From Pseudeuparius sepicola (taxonomy: Eukaryota > Arthropoda > Insecta > Coleoptera > Anthribidae), in assembly GCA_963920635.1 (NCBI GenBank), contig OY987306.1, positions 32,679,453 to 32,743,452 on the forward strand: a stretch of DNA of 64,000 nucleotides, read 5' to 3'. Numbering within the stretch: position 1 is the first letter of the stretch; every line of letters begins with the position of its first letter. The notes beneath the pieces were generated by a model. It saw only the letters and a list, made by a program, of their open reading frames with translations, did no database searches and was not told the origin of the DNA. A program made the position numbers and the translations under genes. Positions 46,626-58,904 of this stretch are shown here, one piece after another.

Positions 46626-47237
46626 CAGGGCGTCAGAATTTCAAACCAGTTTGGAACTGACAGGAGCACGCGCAGATTCATTTTGACGTTCCAAAAACAG
46701 CGCATGCTCCTTCAAAGTGATATCAAGCGATTTGAAGTTCTGCTAAAACAGTAGACCTAATATTAATTTTATGTTGGCAACTAATAACACAACCACAAAA
46801 CACTAAAGTTCGGTAAGTATACAGAAAGCAGGTTAAGTTAGCAGAAACAGAATCACTATGAGCAACGTCACAGAAAAGCAACTAACTTCAGGTTGTGATT
46901 CAAAAGGTATTATTATTTAAAAATTAGTTTAAAAAGTTCTTTACACCTGAAATGTTGCACCTTGATTGCAAATAATGTAAATACCGTGTGCATGCTTATT
47001 CGTATTTATATTTTAATGCTAATAATTACGAACAACATAATGTCAGAGGTCTGGCAAAAAAATCGTCTTGATTGACATTATTGCTTGTGCAAATAAGAAA
47101 CTGGGCCACCTACGATTTGTGTAAGCTAAATGTTTGAAATTTCGTCTTCATGGATAAATCGACCAGTGGCGTAGACGCGACGGGATACGAACAAGGAAAC
47201 CTAAATAATTACAATTTTTGTTGTAAGAATTTGCTTT
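46626..47237. other. Non-coding DNA with old repeat fragment
   Basis: 46790-46895 resembles 5820-5925 (ACACTAAAG, AAGCAGGTTAAG, GCAGAAACAGAA). Nothing else recognised. Confidence 0.35.
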
Positions 47238-47572
47238 TAAATGGAAACCATAGTTCATATCTCAAAAACTATTAACGCTACCAAAAAACTAATTATTCCA
47301 ATCGATTCTACGCCAAAAAATCTATAAAAATAGTTGATTAAATTTGAATATATATATAAGTTGTAGCCAAGAGAGAGGTTTCCAAAAAATCGAAAATTTC
47401 AGTCCTGCGCCAATGCGCGGAAACTATAAAACTTATCTAAAATCTGATTGGTCCACCAAATTCCTCTCAAAAAAGTAGTACAGTGACGTGAAAACCGCAA
47501 CCCTCTAGCTTTAATAATAACCGAGATTTTTGAGAAAAACACCCAAAAACACCCAAAATGGGACACCCTGTA
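47238..47572. mobile_element. Solo right arm of family N palindrome
   Basis: Nearly identical to the right half of 49980-50661, ending AAAATGGGACACCCTGTA. The left arm is absent. TACAGGGAG follows directly. The 61-codon ORF inside is the same arm frame that appears three times in the window. Confidence 0.85.
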
Positions 47573-48576
47573 CAGGGAGTTCATATTTTTTACCCCTCTT
47601 AACTTGTTTAACCTTTCAATAGTAATCCCAGGAAGGAGTTAAAGTTCTAGGTGTATTATAAAATATGTGAGATGGAAATCGCCCTGAATAGTAAGTTTTG
47701 ACACAATATTTTGATATCTGACACGATGATAGGTGTCAGTATATGGTACTTAGATAAATTTTCGAGTTATTATTCTTAGCTGTGCGGCTTGTGGCCAAAA
47801 CTAAAATCTTTGAGGATAATAATCCATCGGTAAATAATTTTGCAATTTAAATTGACTTTTGAGGCCATGCACCAAAGTGGCAAATGCGTTTGTGTATGTA
47901 CTTACTTCTTCATAATTGGAAATTTAAAATTGGAATTGCTGTATTATCAATGATTCCTAAACTTAAAGACACAAACGTGCCCTATATTTTTTTACCTGTA
48001 TTGTAGGCAGAGACTTGCCATCAACAAGTCTCTGATTGTAGGTACTGCTTTCACGAAAAATTAGGATTTCTGCTTCGATTAGTTTGTCGAAACAACTAAA
48101 AGATGCGCGCCACTGTAAAAACGGAAACGGCATCCCTGTCGAGCTTTTTCCAGGCGTTCTTTATTCAAAGGTTCCAACAGACCTATTTGAATGCAACAAT
48201 GTTTTCAGTTTCAAAAAAAGTTGTTAAAATTTTTGTTTCTACAGACAATACTGATACGCCCATGGACCAAACACCATCCTGCTCTCAAATAAGTGCAAAC
48301 AGCGCAATCATTTTGCACATCTTGAGCCAATAATCGATTGTGAAAGTCCCAATAAATAGAAGATGTATGTTAATACGTGGTGATATATTTGACTTTGTTG
48401 CTAAACGGTCGACCTATTCGGTTTTCAAAACGTCAACACAGCAAATTATCGGCTTTACGTAGGTACACCGTAAAGCAGTGTCAATAATGAAATGGACTTT
48501 ATCAAGTTGAATGCAGCGAAGGTCCATTTTCGTGTTTAGAAGATTCCGATCTTGACCACATAATAAAAGTAGGTAC
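47573..48576. other. No gene recognised
   Basis: 47630-47790 contains pieces (AATCCCAGGAAGGAG, GATAGGTGTCAGTAT) of the dispersed repeat at 13795-14070. The ORF at 48103-48333 is free of motifs. The rest is unique. Confidence 0.35.
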
Positions 48577-49094
48577 CTATAAAGCACGAGCGTAGCCAAG
48601 GGGGTGGTTTCGGGGGTTCAAACCCCCCCCCCCCCCCCGAAATAAGCAAAATATTACCTAATATTATACCGAAAAAATACGAGGAGTGAAGAGTTAAATT
48701 ATTATTACGTTTGAATATATGTAGTAATAGTAGCGCCTAGCGCCATCTTTTGACGAGAGGCAGACGCAGTTGCAGCCGAACTATTTTGTATTGTAGGGAC
48801 ACTTTGCGTTGTTTCTCGATTATTCGCCACGCCCCTAGGTCGAAATGAGCGGAACTTTGTGGAAGTTCGTGGAAGTTTCTGGACGGCTACTGGGCTGCTA
48901 TATACGCGGCGCCGCGGCGCGTGACCGCGCTTACGGCAGTATTGTTCCATGCGAACTCGAAGCGAATAAAAGTGAAAAGTGGTGAACGAATAGTGAAGAG
49001 AATTAAATGTACCGTGTAAGTGAGTAATTTTAGTGCGCTGTTATTCGATGACCTTGTTAAGGATAGATACGTGAATCATTATTACTGTCGAAAA

Positions 49095-49262
49095 ATGGAG
49101 GGGAAAAAAAGGAAGGGTGATAAACTTAAAGGTATGGACTACTGGAAAAAGTGGTGTAGTCAAGGTCAAGGGGTTTCTAATAAAGAAACAAATTTGGATT
49201 TAGCTATCAAAGCTTCAGCTACCTTGCATGCTGATAAGAAGACTGCCTACCCCGAAATCTAG
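49095..49262 (+). pseudogene. N-terminal remnant of hAT transposase
   Basis: MEGKKRKGDKLKGMDYWKKW continues to a stop at 49260-49262. The Lys-rich start suits a nuclear protein. It is placed where the N terminus of the transposase should be and is in a different frame from the C-terminal piece that follows, so an internal deletion removed the zinc finger or catalytic core and broke the frame. An upstream ATG at 49020 is possible but less likely. Confidence 0.5.
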
Positions 49263-49527
49263 TTTGGAATGCCTAGATATGTGCGATAAAAACCTTTATC
49301 TTAATATTTACACATTACTACAAATCTTGGCTACCATTCCTGTATCCACTGCTACCCCAGAGAGGTCTTTCTCGAGCCTAAGGAGACTGAAACACTATTT
49401 ACGAAACACTACAAGTGAAAACAGACTTAATGGTTTGGCTCTAATGAACATTCACTATGGAACAGAAATTCATGCAGATGAAGTAGTGGATATATTTAAA
49501 AGAAAAAGCCGAAGATTTCTTCTTTAA
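49261..49527 (+). pseudogene. hAT transposase C-terminal dimerisation domain
   Basis: The frame contains PVSTATPERSFSSLRRLK, YLRNT, then RLNGLALMNIH and ends ..KRKSRRFLL with a stop at 49525-49527. These are the hallmark motifs of the hAT C-terminal dimerisation domain (Dimer_Tnp_hAT), of the group whose members read PVSTA.AERSFS.L. The catalytic D and D/E residues are upstream in intact proteins and mostly missing here. Sequence is well preserved, consistent with a young copy. It starts in an overlap with the N-terminal remnant in another frame. Confidence 0.85.
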
Positions 49528-49979
49528 TGGTTTTAGATTTAGCGCAGAGGAACGAAATTAATTTATCCATTTCATTTAAAGTTAAGAACTTTATAAATAT
49601 GTCGTAGTTTTTCGGATGAATATATAGATATTAAATTTCATGTAAGTATATTTTTGTTGTTTTATTTACTTCTCAAACTAAACCCCCCCCCCCCCAAACT
49701 AAATCCTGGCTACGCCCGTGCTATAAAGAAGTTAGATCAACATTTGAAAATGGAAAATCCCAAAAGAATCTACACTTTGAATACTAGGTGTATTTGGCAC
49801 AACCACAGGTCTTCAAACCGGTTGTAAAACCAAACACTAAAACGTAATGCAAACCGATAATGTTCGAGTAATTATTAAGTAACTCTCGCCAATGACATTT
49901 ATATTTTTTATTAAACGCTTAAATTACAGCAATGTATATTGGATCCAGATTTGCATTTTGCTGTGGATCTTCAATCATG

Positions 49980-50661
49980 TACAGGGTGTCCCATTTTGGG
50001 TGTTTTTGGGTGTTTTTCTCAAAAATCTCGGTTATTATTAAAGCTAGAGGGTTGCGGTTTTCACGTCACTGTACTACTTTTTTGAGAGGAATTTGGTGGA
50101 CCAATCAGATTTTAGATAAGTTTTATAGTTTCCGCGCATTGGCGCAGGTCTGAAATTTTCGATTTTTTTGGAAACCTCTCTACTGGCTACAACTTATATA
50201 TATCGACAAATTTAATCAACTATTTTTATAGATTTTTTGGCGTAGAATCGAATGGAATAATTATTTTTTTGGTAGCGTTAATAGTTTTTGAGATATGAAC
50301 TATGATTTCCATTTAAAAAAAAATATAACTTTGGTTCATATCTCAAAAACTATTAACGCTACCAAAAAACTAATTGTTCCATTCGATTCTGCGCCAAAAA
50401 ATCTATAAAAATAGTTGATTAAATTTGTCGATATATAAGTATAAGTTGTAGCCAGGAGAGAGGTTTCCAAAAAATCGAAAATAATTTCCAGTCCTGCGCC
50501 AATGCGCGGAAACTATAAAACTTATCTAAAATCTGATTGGTCCACCAAATTCCTCTCAAAAAAGTAGTACAGTGACGTGAAAACCGCAACCCTCTAGCTT
50601 TAATAATAACCGAGATTTTTGAGAAAAACACCCAAAAACACCCAAAATGGGACACCCTGTA
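49980..50661. mobile_element. Palindromic MITE (family N)
   Basis: TACAGGGTGTCCCATTTTGG and its complement bound 682 bp, near-perfect arms (GCTAGAGGGTTGCGGTTTTC) with centre about 50320 (GTTCATATCTCAAAAACT). An ORF of 73 codons in one arm and 90 in the other are mirror images of each other and not genes. Confidence 0.92.
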
Positions 50662-51182
50662 CATATGTCCGAGAAGGGCGATTTTATGCAAATTACAATT
50701 TCATATTAACATTTTTCTTTCCAAAATTAAAAAAAGGTACAGTATAATTATAATGAGTCCATGGGTCGAACGGAATTAGCCTAGAACCTGAAAACGGCTG
50801 TAACTACTGCAGTAAAAAAATTGACACGTTTTGTGGTGCATATCTGCCCCCAAAAGCAATTAATAATCTAATGTATATTTGCATCTAGGTTACCTACCTA
50901 ATTATGGTAATGCTGTGGCATTATTGCAACATTTTTGCGGCGCGATATGCCTTATATTGTACTTTGTATAATACATTAATTGTTGGCGCAATGTACCTAA
51001 TTGCACTAGAGTTTTTCTTGGCGCCTTCATAGATAACATTGTTCGGAATGTATAGCGAAAAAGGTCGCAGTTATGAGACTGTGGCTGAAAAATCGTTGTA
51101 AATAATTTATTAGGCAAGCTTGTGTTTTAATCGCAATAAGAAATAAGTGCCGAAATTGTATTTATTATCGTATCTTCAAAAC
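50662..51182. other. AT-rich unique DNA, nothing recognised
   Basis: No repeat shared with the rest of the window and no domain in the 71-codon minus ORF at 50902-51117. Confidence 0.4.
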
Positions 51183-51190
51183 TATCAAAC

Positions 51191-52230
51191 CAGGGACTCT
51201 TTAAAATAAGGGGACCCAGCATGTCACAGTCTACCACATAGGAAAAGTGAAGCCTTGAGGGGAAGTTTGTTTTCTGTTCACTCCAAGGAGACCACAAGTT
51301 GGCTGATACAAGGTTATGTTATATGTCAGTGTCCAACTGCCATCAGGTTTTATGTGACATGCCAGTGCCATAGATTCTAAAGGAGGCAAAATATTTCCCA
51401 TCATAATTCACAATTTTTCACTTTTCTAACTTCCAGATACCTACTCAGATGTGTCAATTAAAGGTAATGCGGCCGCCTGTAGTAGTCCCAATAATTGCAA
51501 CCAGATTTTTCCTGTATCACCTTTATTAGTAATCCTACAATTCCCATTACGTGGGCATTACGTATAAGTCGGTAGTTCAAAACGAAAGTCGTATTTCGAA
51601 AATTTTAAATTATTAAGCAGGTAGCTTCAGTCAGGTCTTTTTTTAAAGAGTGTTTATCTACGACTACAAGTTTATTTTATGTTTGTGAGGTAGGTACCTT
51701 GGGAGAGAAATAAAATTACAAAAATTTTATAACGAACACCGAGAAAAACTACCATCATTAGAACTAGTAGACCTAATCTTATTAGTCCATCCCGAAATCT
51801 GTGAAAGTTCTTTGGATAGATACATTCAACAAGGAAGAAAGTTCAAGTATACATATTACAAATGGATTGAGGAACCTGGTAACAAGGTGCAATAGCGACA
51901 AATTCTTAAATATACGCAAAATCGGCACTACTGACTTACCATACTTATTACTTAAATTCGTGGAAATAATTGCTGGAAATCAATTTCAACTATGAAATAA
52001 ATTTCTTTCGTTTGACAGTTGCCACATTCTGCACTTATGGAAACAAAATTGTCAAGTCTAATTTTTAGAAATCATGGAAACCATTATTAATTTTTACTAA
52101 CAATGAAAGTACCTGTTATATTCATAGATTCTCCAAAAAAATGGCATACTTGGCATCACTGATACCATTAGAAAGGGGAAAGAATAGGCCTCACTTTGGA
52201 AAGTATAATGATTACTTTAAAGAGTCCCTG
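51191..52230. mobile_element. P-like DNA transposon, copy 2
   Basis: Opposite orientation to 10846-11892. Ends CAGGGACTCTTTAAAATAAG and AAAGAGTCCCTG. The flanks are TATCAAAC (51183-51190) and TATCAAAT (52231-52238), an 8-bp duplication with one difference. About 1040 bp like copy 1, so both are copies of one deletion derivative. The GCGGCCGC-containing block (ATGCGGCCGCCTG) is common to all three relatives. Confidence 0.85.
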
Positions 52231-52238
52231 TATCAAAT

Positions 52239-53954
52239 CTACGAACATTTTAAAACCACCAACAGACATATTTATCGTTATTGGTCGGTTTTTCGTAATC
52301 CCACCTGATTTAAACGCGAGTATTTCAAAGACACAAAAAGAATCAATTCGGTTCTGAGATGGCTGTGCGCGTAAGTCACCCAACAAATCACTGGGATTTT
52401 TTACAGTATTAATGGGACCATTCGTATGCTAATACGAATGGCCAAAGCACCCATGGCGGGATCTTTTTTAACTCGCTACAGCCAGTACCAGCGTAGGCAC
52501 TTGAGAGCCTGTAAAATAATTAAATAATTAGGTAAATATCATATTATATTAGTGTTAAAAAAATAATTATAAAATGGGGCACCTAAATCTGTCACTCTCT
52601 GACGGTCTAGAAGATTTATTCTCCGAAAGCTCAGAAGACAAACTTATTAAAGTTAATTCTTGGGTCATCGTTCAAAGTTTTATTCATTTACTCTGATGGC
52701 AACTGGAAAAAACTGTCTTTTAATCAGTTGGTTCAGGTTTATGTAGCGAAAAAAAAATTAAAAATTAAATAAATCGCTAGTGTGATATATTATAAATTTG
52801 CCCCCGGAAACTGTCATCATAGTAGGCGTTGGTATACTCAAATTATTTTAAGAAGTCCTTACTGGGACTGTCAATTGGTAATTTCGATATCCTAAGTTGG
52901 CATCAATGCAGCAAAAAATGCAACCCGGTCATAAGTTCAGGTCAGTAACGAGCCCATTTGCACTAATAACACGAAATGTAACAACAACAAGAACAACACA
53001 AATAACGGTAAAACTCACGAAACGTAGAAAACCCGCGAATATTTTCATTACCGAATGTTTGAACCAGTTTGAACGATCTGGAAAACCTTCACTGTCACTT
53101 TGACACACCGAGCTAAATTTGCCTCAGTCCGCCCATAGACGTTGCCAAAAGCAGCTGATTATTACAAAATACCAAAACGAAAGTGTTTCCATGACGTTTG
53201 AAATTATTATTAAAATGAGTTGTAGTCATAGTTATTTTTATTTGTAGCGGCATAATCGTGATTGCAATAGGGTTTTTATTTTATTATGCTCTTTTTTTCG
53301 CATCACTTGGGTAACTTTTCACATCATAAATCAATGAGTGACGTCATTAACTGGTTGTGACACATATACCAATGTTATACCCATGGTTAACAGAAAATTC
53401 CTAGGGTTTTTGTGGATAATGTCATCTGACAAAATCGGGACTTCTTACAGTAATCGGGGTATATGGCATTTCCGTTGTGACGCACTGTATATGAGAGGAC
53501 AGTGCGCATCGAGCCGACTCGGTTTTGAAACGATATTACCAGTTTTTTAAACGGTTCCACAGCTAGGAAATTTATTTGTTGTAAATAAGAGGATGAAACG
53601 AAGTTTTCTTTGGACTTAAATAATACAGAAACGTATCGTGTGGCCTTATATTCTTGGGTCGCCTCGGTTTTTTATTTGACGGTAGCCCATTTTCGAGGTG
53701 CTTAACATTTAAATTGTGCCCTATGGGACTGCCGGCCTGTTTTAAAGTGCCGTTAGGGCCGTTTTAGGATGAATCTGATTATGTGTAGTGTATAGAAACG
53801 CATTTATAATGTAGATCTTTTTTTGTAACTTCCTAAAAGTTATAGATGACCGGGCATTCATATTCATTTCTAAATTAAATTTGGTTGAGTTTATTTTTAT
53901 ACCCTGTATATTTACATAAATTATTTTTCCATAACCGTTGTTCCTTTAAAGGCA
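52239..53954. other. Non-coding DNA, no gene recognised
   Basis: Mostly unique. 53600-53770 is less AT-rich (GTGCCGTTAGGGCCGTTTTA) and may be regulatory. AGTTGCCATC-type and CTGTCACTCTC fragments near 52590 recall family J. ORFs (up to 72 codons) lack motifs. Confidence 0.35.
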
Positions 53955-55646
53955 TACAGGGTGTTTCAGTTTCGGTGCTCAACATGGGGATCTCGGAAAC
54001 CGTAACAGATACCTACGAAGTCGGTCAAATAGAGGCAAACTTGCGCCTTTGGGCGCCTAACAATATGCCGTTGAGAAACTTAAAATATTTTCATGGGTTG
54101 CTGAGATATTTAGAAAAAAAAACGAATGTTTTATTTTATTATTATTATTTTCTGGCGCCTTTGCGAAAAATTAAATGTACTTTTTCATTGCAACTTTTTC
54201 TGTACTACGTTGCCGACAGCGAAAGTGACGTTAGATTTCGAATTTTTTAAAGTTGTATAGCATAAAATCTAATAACATTTTACCTGACAAAAATTTAGTA
54301 CAAACATCTCTGTCTTCATTTTAATCAGAAGATCTTAAAAGCATATGCACTGGAATTATTATTTTTCCCAAGATTTTCATAACCTATAAAACAAAACACT
54401 GCTTGTAATATCTTATGATTAAAATGAAGACAGAGAAGTTTGTACCTACTAAATTTTTGCCAGGTAAAATGTTATTAGATTTTATGCTATACAACTTAAA
54501 AAAATACGAAATCTAATGTCACTTTCGCTGTTGGCAACCCCCACTTAATTTTTTTAAATACGGACCTGGATTTTTTATTTCATATTTCGAAATGAATCGT
54601 TGTCCTGAGTACACATACATATTTTTTCTCGTTTTAGCCGCTAAAATGCACATTTACCACGAAAAAAATGAATACGGTCCTAGACTATGCATTTGTATCT
54701 CTTTATTTTCAAAGATATTCCAATTATAACAGGTGGTCGTTATTTTAATACCTACTGAATTAATTAAACTTCATCTTTGTCATATTTTGAAATTATTTTT
54801 TATACGTTAGGTAAAATGTATCCCACTATTGTTAATAATAATTATTATTGTTATTTACCTAAAGTATTTATAAAAAAAAATCCAAAATATGACAACAATG
54901 CACAAGCATGTGATTGCTTCTGGGGTACTCCTAGTTTGGAGTATTGTGAGGGTGAGAATTATTATTATTATTATGGAGTTTAATTAATCCAGTAGGTATT
55001 AAATTAGTGATCATGTGTTATAATTGGAATAGCTTTGAAAAAATGCATAATCCAGGACCGTATTAATTTTTTTCATAGTAAATGTTTTGGCGACCAACAC
55101 GAAAAAAATATATGTATGTGTTATTCATCGTTGTACTCAGGACAACGATTCATTTCGAAATATGCAATAAAAAATCCAGGTTCGTATTTAAAAAATGAAG
55201 ATGATCCCTCTATCTCAAACACGAAACGTCGCCCCGAAAATCTAAAAATACCATGACGTAGTACAGAAAAAGTTGTAATGAAAAAGTACAATTTATTTTT
55301 CAATATTATCGCAAATGGCGCCAGAAAATAATAAAATGTAATTTTCAAAAATTCGGTTTTTCTTAAATATCTCAGCAACCCATCAAAATATTTTAACTTT
55401 CTTAACGGCATATGCTGCATACACAAGTTCGCTGTAGCTTCTGTGGCGTACTTTTGTTTATTTATTTATTTATTTATTGTTATACATGAAACAAACTTGT
55501 TGCGATTGCAAATAAATAAACACATTATTATTATTATATTGTTAGGTGCCCAAAGGCGCAACTTTGCCCCCATTTGACCGACTTTGTATCTGTTGCGCTT
55601 TCCGAGATTCCCATATTGTTGAGCCCCGGAACTGAATCACCCTGTA
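53955..55646. mobile_element. Palindromic transposon (family E)
   Basis: TACAGGGTGTTTCAGTTTCG and the complement of the right end (ATTCAGTTCCGGGGCTCAAC) bound 1692 bp. Subterminal CATGGGGATCTCGGAAACCG then CGGTCAAATAG match the shared block of families B and D. The core holds inverted pieces (AAACTTCTCTGTCTTC-type) and a TTTATTTATTTATTTATT microsatellite at 55456. ORFs of 121 and 101 codons are the two arms read through and show no conserved domain. Confidence 0.85.
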
Positions 55647-56346
55647 TGTATAAAAAAAAAACATTCGTTTTCCAAACCTGTCTATTTGATGTATATCTCC
55701 CTTTATCAAATAAAATCTAAATTCTAATGAAGTTGTAGCAGTTTTATAAATGATCGTTTTTCGGTAATATTTCAAAAACGCAAGCAACAAATCTACAGAT
55801 TTTCCAGGTTCGTGCGTGATCGCAGCCAATAAAGATCGAGAAAAACCGTAAAAATATCCGCATTACCATAAAAAACCAATCGAACGAAATGTATGGGGTC
55901 CAACAACTAGGCCGGCCCGACATAAAATCCACTAATCGACGAAATAATTTTTAATTGTGCTCTATCTGCACCCGATATCGGATAGGAAATGAATAATAAA
56001 CGGGTTTTTAATATGGGTATGACGAAACGAGAAGATTTATACTAATTGGGATTATCGACGATTTTAGAAATTTCGTTTTGTTTACAAAATATGTTAACGT
56101 CTCGGAATTTCGAGCCCATTTTTCTTTTTTTCGACACCATTTGGTATACGTGAGGATATTTAATGGTTAGGTTTAGGAGAAGTGATATCATTAAAGAGAT
56201 ATATCCCGAAAATCAGTTACCATTTGCATTTTGGCCGAACCAATAACGATTAAATTATAAATAATGATGATTAGATGCTTAATATGGATGGAAAAAGTAG
56301 GATTAAAACCATATTCTGGTTTAATTATGTAGGTATCTACTGATTG
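55647..56346. other. Unique DNA, possible regulatory
   Basis: 55850-56160 has GATCGAGAAAAACCG, GAATAATAAACGGG and GATTATCGACG and no repeats. No coding motif. Confidence 0.3.
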
Positions 56347-57250
56347 TACAATGTGTCCCGGATAAGAATGAACAGCATGGGGATCTTGCAAACGGTGGGA
56401 GATAGAACAACGGTTAAATGGGGAAAAAGTTGCGCAATTTTGAGGTCAATAAAATGGTACAAGCAGATTTCTAATATATTTTTTTGTTTTTGAGTTATTT
56501 TAAAAAAGTACAATTTTGCGTTTTCGATTTTATTTTTTTCTGGAGTTGTTATCGTAAATAGAAAAAAAGGAAAAACACTTTCTTATGGCACTTTTTAACG
56601 GGCTTTAAGATGGCGTTTTTAGATTTTTCCTACAACATTTCGTTATTGAGAAACCATCTTGAACTTTATTTTTTTAAATACGGACGTGGATTTTTTTGCA
56701 GATTTTGAAAGCATTTTTTATTGCAAATACCATGCTGTATGACACGAAATATTTTTAAAATGTTTTGAGACAATTATACTGAAAATTGCTTTTTTCCATT
56801 CATTTTTTTCTATTGCGGCCCTGTATTTAATAATAAGAAGTCTAAATATTAATCAGTATTGTCAACAATTTAACTTACAGTTTATTTTTACTTCGAAAAC
56901 TTAATATTTTTAAATACCGCCCTGCCTGGTAAGTGTTTTTCTCTGTTGTACAGCAAACAGTGTCGCATTGTGTTTTGGAGTAAATTCTTCGCTTTTTCTA
57001 ATTGTGAGAAGAAAGCTTTAAGCCAATGAAATCGATAACTTTTGCCATTTATTAATTGCAACAATACATTCGTTCGTCCTCTACACTATTTCTGTGATAC
57101 AAGATATAACATGCTAATATGTTTCTTTGAAAAAGCACCCTCCTTTCTAATAATACAAATTATTAACTAAATGATACAGTATGGGAGTTATGACAAATGA
57201 CAAGGGGTTGGTTTCGTTGTTTCAAAGCCTTCTAGGTGGAGGATTTTTAT
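56347..57250. mobile_element. Half copy of family B palindrome, with inverted HTH remnant
   Basis: The left end TACAATGTGTCCCGGATAAG and left arm are complete. The element then runs through the central part in reverse orientation (minus-strand HTH remnant about 57150-56885, its ATG lost) to about 57250, matching the CCTCCACCTAGAA region of copy 2. The far arm is missing. Confidence 0.8.
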
Positions 57251-57883
57251 TTATTTTTATGCTAGCTTTAAGCTATGTAATGACTCCTTCTCCTTTCTGT
57301 ACTTACATCGTCACTATACTGCCATCTACCAAAGAATTTGCGTATATAGTTCTTGCATATGAAACTCATTAGAATATTGTTGGTACCTTACATTTTTAAT
57401 TTCACAAATCGTTGTCGAAAAGATGCAATCTCCACCACAATATTTTAACCATCCCAGCTTATTGCAGGCGACATGTATATGACGATTTACGGCCATCTCC
57501 TAGCCTTCCATTCGTGGTATCATATTCCGCATTAGCTTAGCAAATATACGGTAATTATCGGGCAGAATCCAATAAAATCCACCCGTGGCATGCGTTACAT
57601 CAGATGGTTCCTGATAACGTGGCTTTGGTAGCCACATATTATGGCTCTTGGCGCTTTTACGGTGCTATTAGAATTTCGCGTTTGGTGCGTAAATAAAAGG
57701 CGGTTTAGTGCGATTTTATTAAAATCTAGCTAATTAAGAGTTATACGCGCAGTTACAGCCGACTCTAGGAGAAGCCCTGAAGTAGAGAAAACTGGCAACA
57801 AGGGATGCGGGTCCACGTCGCGTGCCTGACACTGCCTGCAAAAGTTTATAAAAGTTCGAAGTGAAGAATCGTTCCTTTACAAT
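57251..57883. promoter_or_regulatory. TE-free DNA, candidate enhancer
   Basis: 57520-57730 carries GGTAATTATCGGGC, CAATAAAATCCACCCG, GCGTAAATAAAAGG, GCGATTTTATTAAAATC and GCTAATTAAGAG: clustered homeodomain- and Caudal/Hunchback-like AT cores within a moderately GC-rich context. Motif-based guess. Confidence 0.28.
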
Positions 57884-58904
57884 GAATTGAAATTGAATTA
57901 TGGCTACATCTCCCAAAATAATGAAGCTGCTGAACTGAAATTTGGCACTGCTATGTTTTTGGGGATGGAGAATAAGCTAAAAATATCAATTTTGCTGTAT
58001 CTCGTAGAGGGCGCCACTTGCGCTGTTTTTGGATCGTGTTTTTACTCCAAACTTTTTTGAGGTTATCTTTTTGGTCGCCATCACTTTAGACCATCATTTC
58101 ATTCTGTAACAAAAAGGTACTCTTGTTTCATAACGATAAAATCAACCGTTTGCGTTGAAATTGGCAAAATGTGCCCCGAAACACCTGTTAACTTCAACAT
58201 TCGGAAAATAAAATTTTTACCTGCTACTTTTAAATGTTACAGATTCACCGTACCATTTAAAGTGAGAAAAAAATTGCTATGAACAATATACCTACCAAAA
58301 ATGTTTTGTTTTCAAAATGGAACGGATTGAAACTTGGCAAAATTTGGACACTCTATTTCAAGAAAACGAATGGTGTTTCGACCAATGCCCATCTGGCATT
58401 TTTTTGTTCATTTTGAATGTACAGTCAATTTGTAACATTTGAAAGCGGTAGGTGAAAATTTTATGTTTCGAATATTGAAGTCAACAGGTGTTTTGGGGCA
58501 CGTTTTGGCAATTTCAAGCCAAACGGTTGATTTTATCGTTATGAAACAAGAGTACCTTTTGTTGCAAAATGAAAAGATGCCTTAAAATGATGGACCTGCA
58601 ACATCAAAAAGATAACTTCAAAAAAGTTAGGAGTAAAAACACCATCCAAAAACAGCGCAAGTGGCGCCCTCTGTGAGATACAGCAAAATTGATATTTTTA
58701 GCTTATTCTCCATCCTCAAAAACACGGCAGTGCCAAATTTCAGTTCAGCAGCTTCATTATTTTGGGAGATGTAGCCATAATTCAATTTCAAAAAATGAAC
58801 TTCAACGGCAACATTTATATAAGGCATATTAGCCTCAATGGTCATATTTTGGCCCCAAATATGTGCAGTTGCTCTATGGACCATTATTAACGGGACACCC
58901 TGTA
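57884..58904. mobile_element. Palindromic transposon (family F interior, different tips)
   Basis: The arms share GCTGCTGAACTGAAATTTGG and GAGGGCGCCACTTGCGCTG with 21189-22336. The outer right end reads GACCATTATTAACGGGACAC then CCTGTA, unlike the GTCCGGAAATTA tip of that copy, so tips have been exchanged. The left tip is missing. The 85-codon minus ORF is arm sequence. Confidence 0.85.

Larger units (their letters stand above)
48585..49720 (+). mobile_element. hAT transposon, internally deleted, perfect 8-bp TSD
   Basis: Inverted ends CACGAGCGTAGCCA and (right, complement) CACGGGCGTAGCCAGGAT, each followed by a poly-G/C tract. The flanks carry an identical 8-bp duplication, CTATAAAG (48577-48584 and 49721-49728). 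The 1136-bp element keeps the start and the end of a hAT transposase reading frame. The short length and exact duplication indicate a fairly recent, non-autonomous deletion derivative. Confidence 0.93.

Noticed and set aside
50419..50691. Repeated ORF (YRVSHFGCFWVFFSKISVII type) seen at 47399, 49932 and 50419
   Set aside because: It is the arm of the family N palindrome read outward; each copy ends at the element tip and lacks any protein-like pattern of conservation.
54777..54983. ORF in the core of family E considered as transposase
   Set aside because: Asn/Tyr-rich from AAT/TAT repeats, with no DDE or HTH motif.
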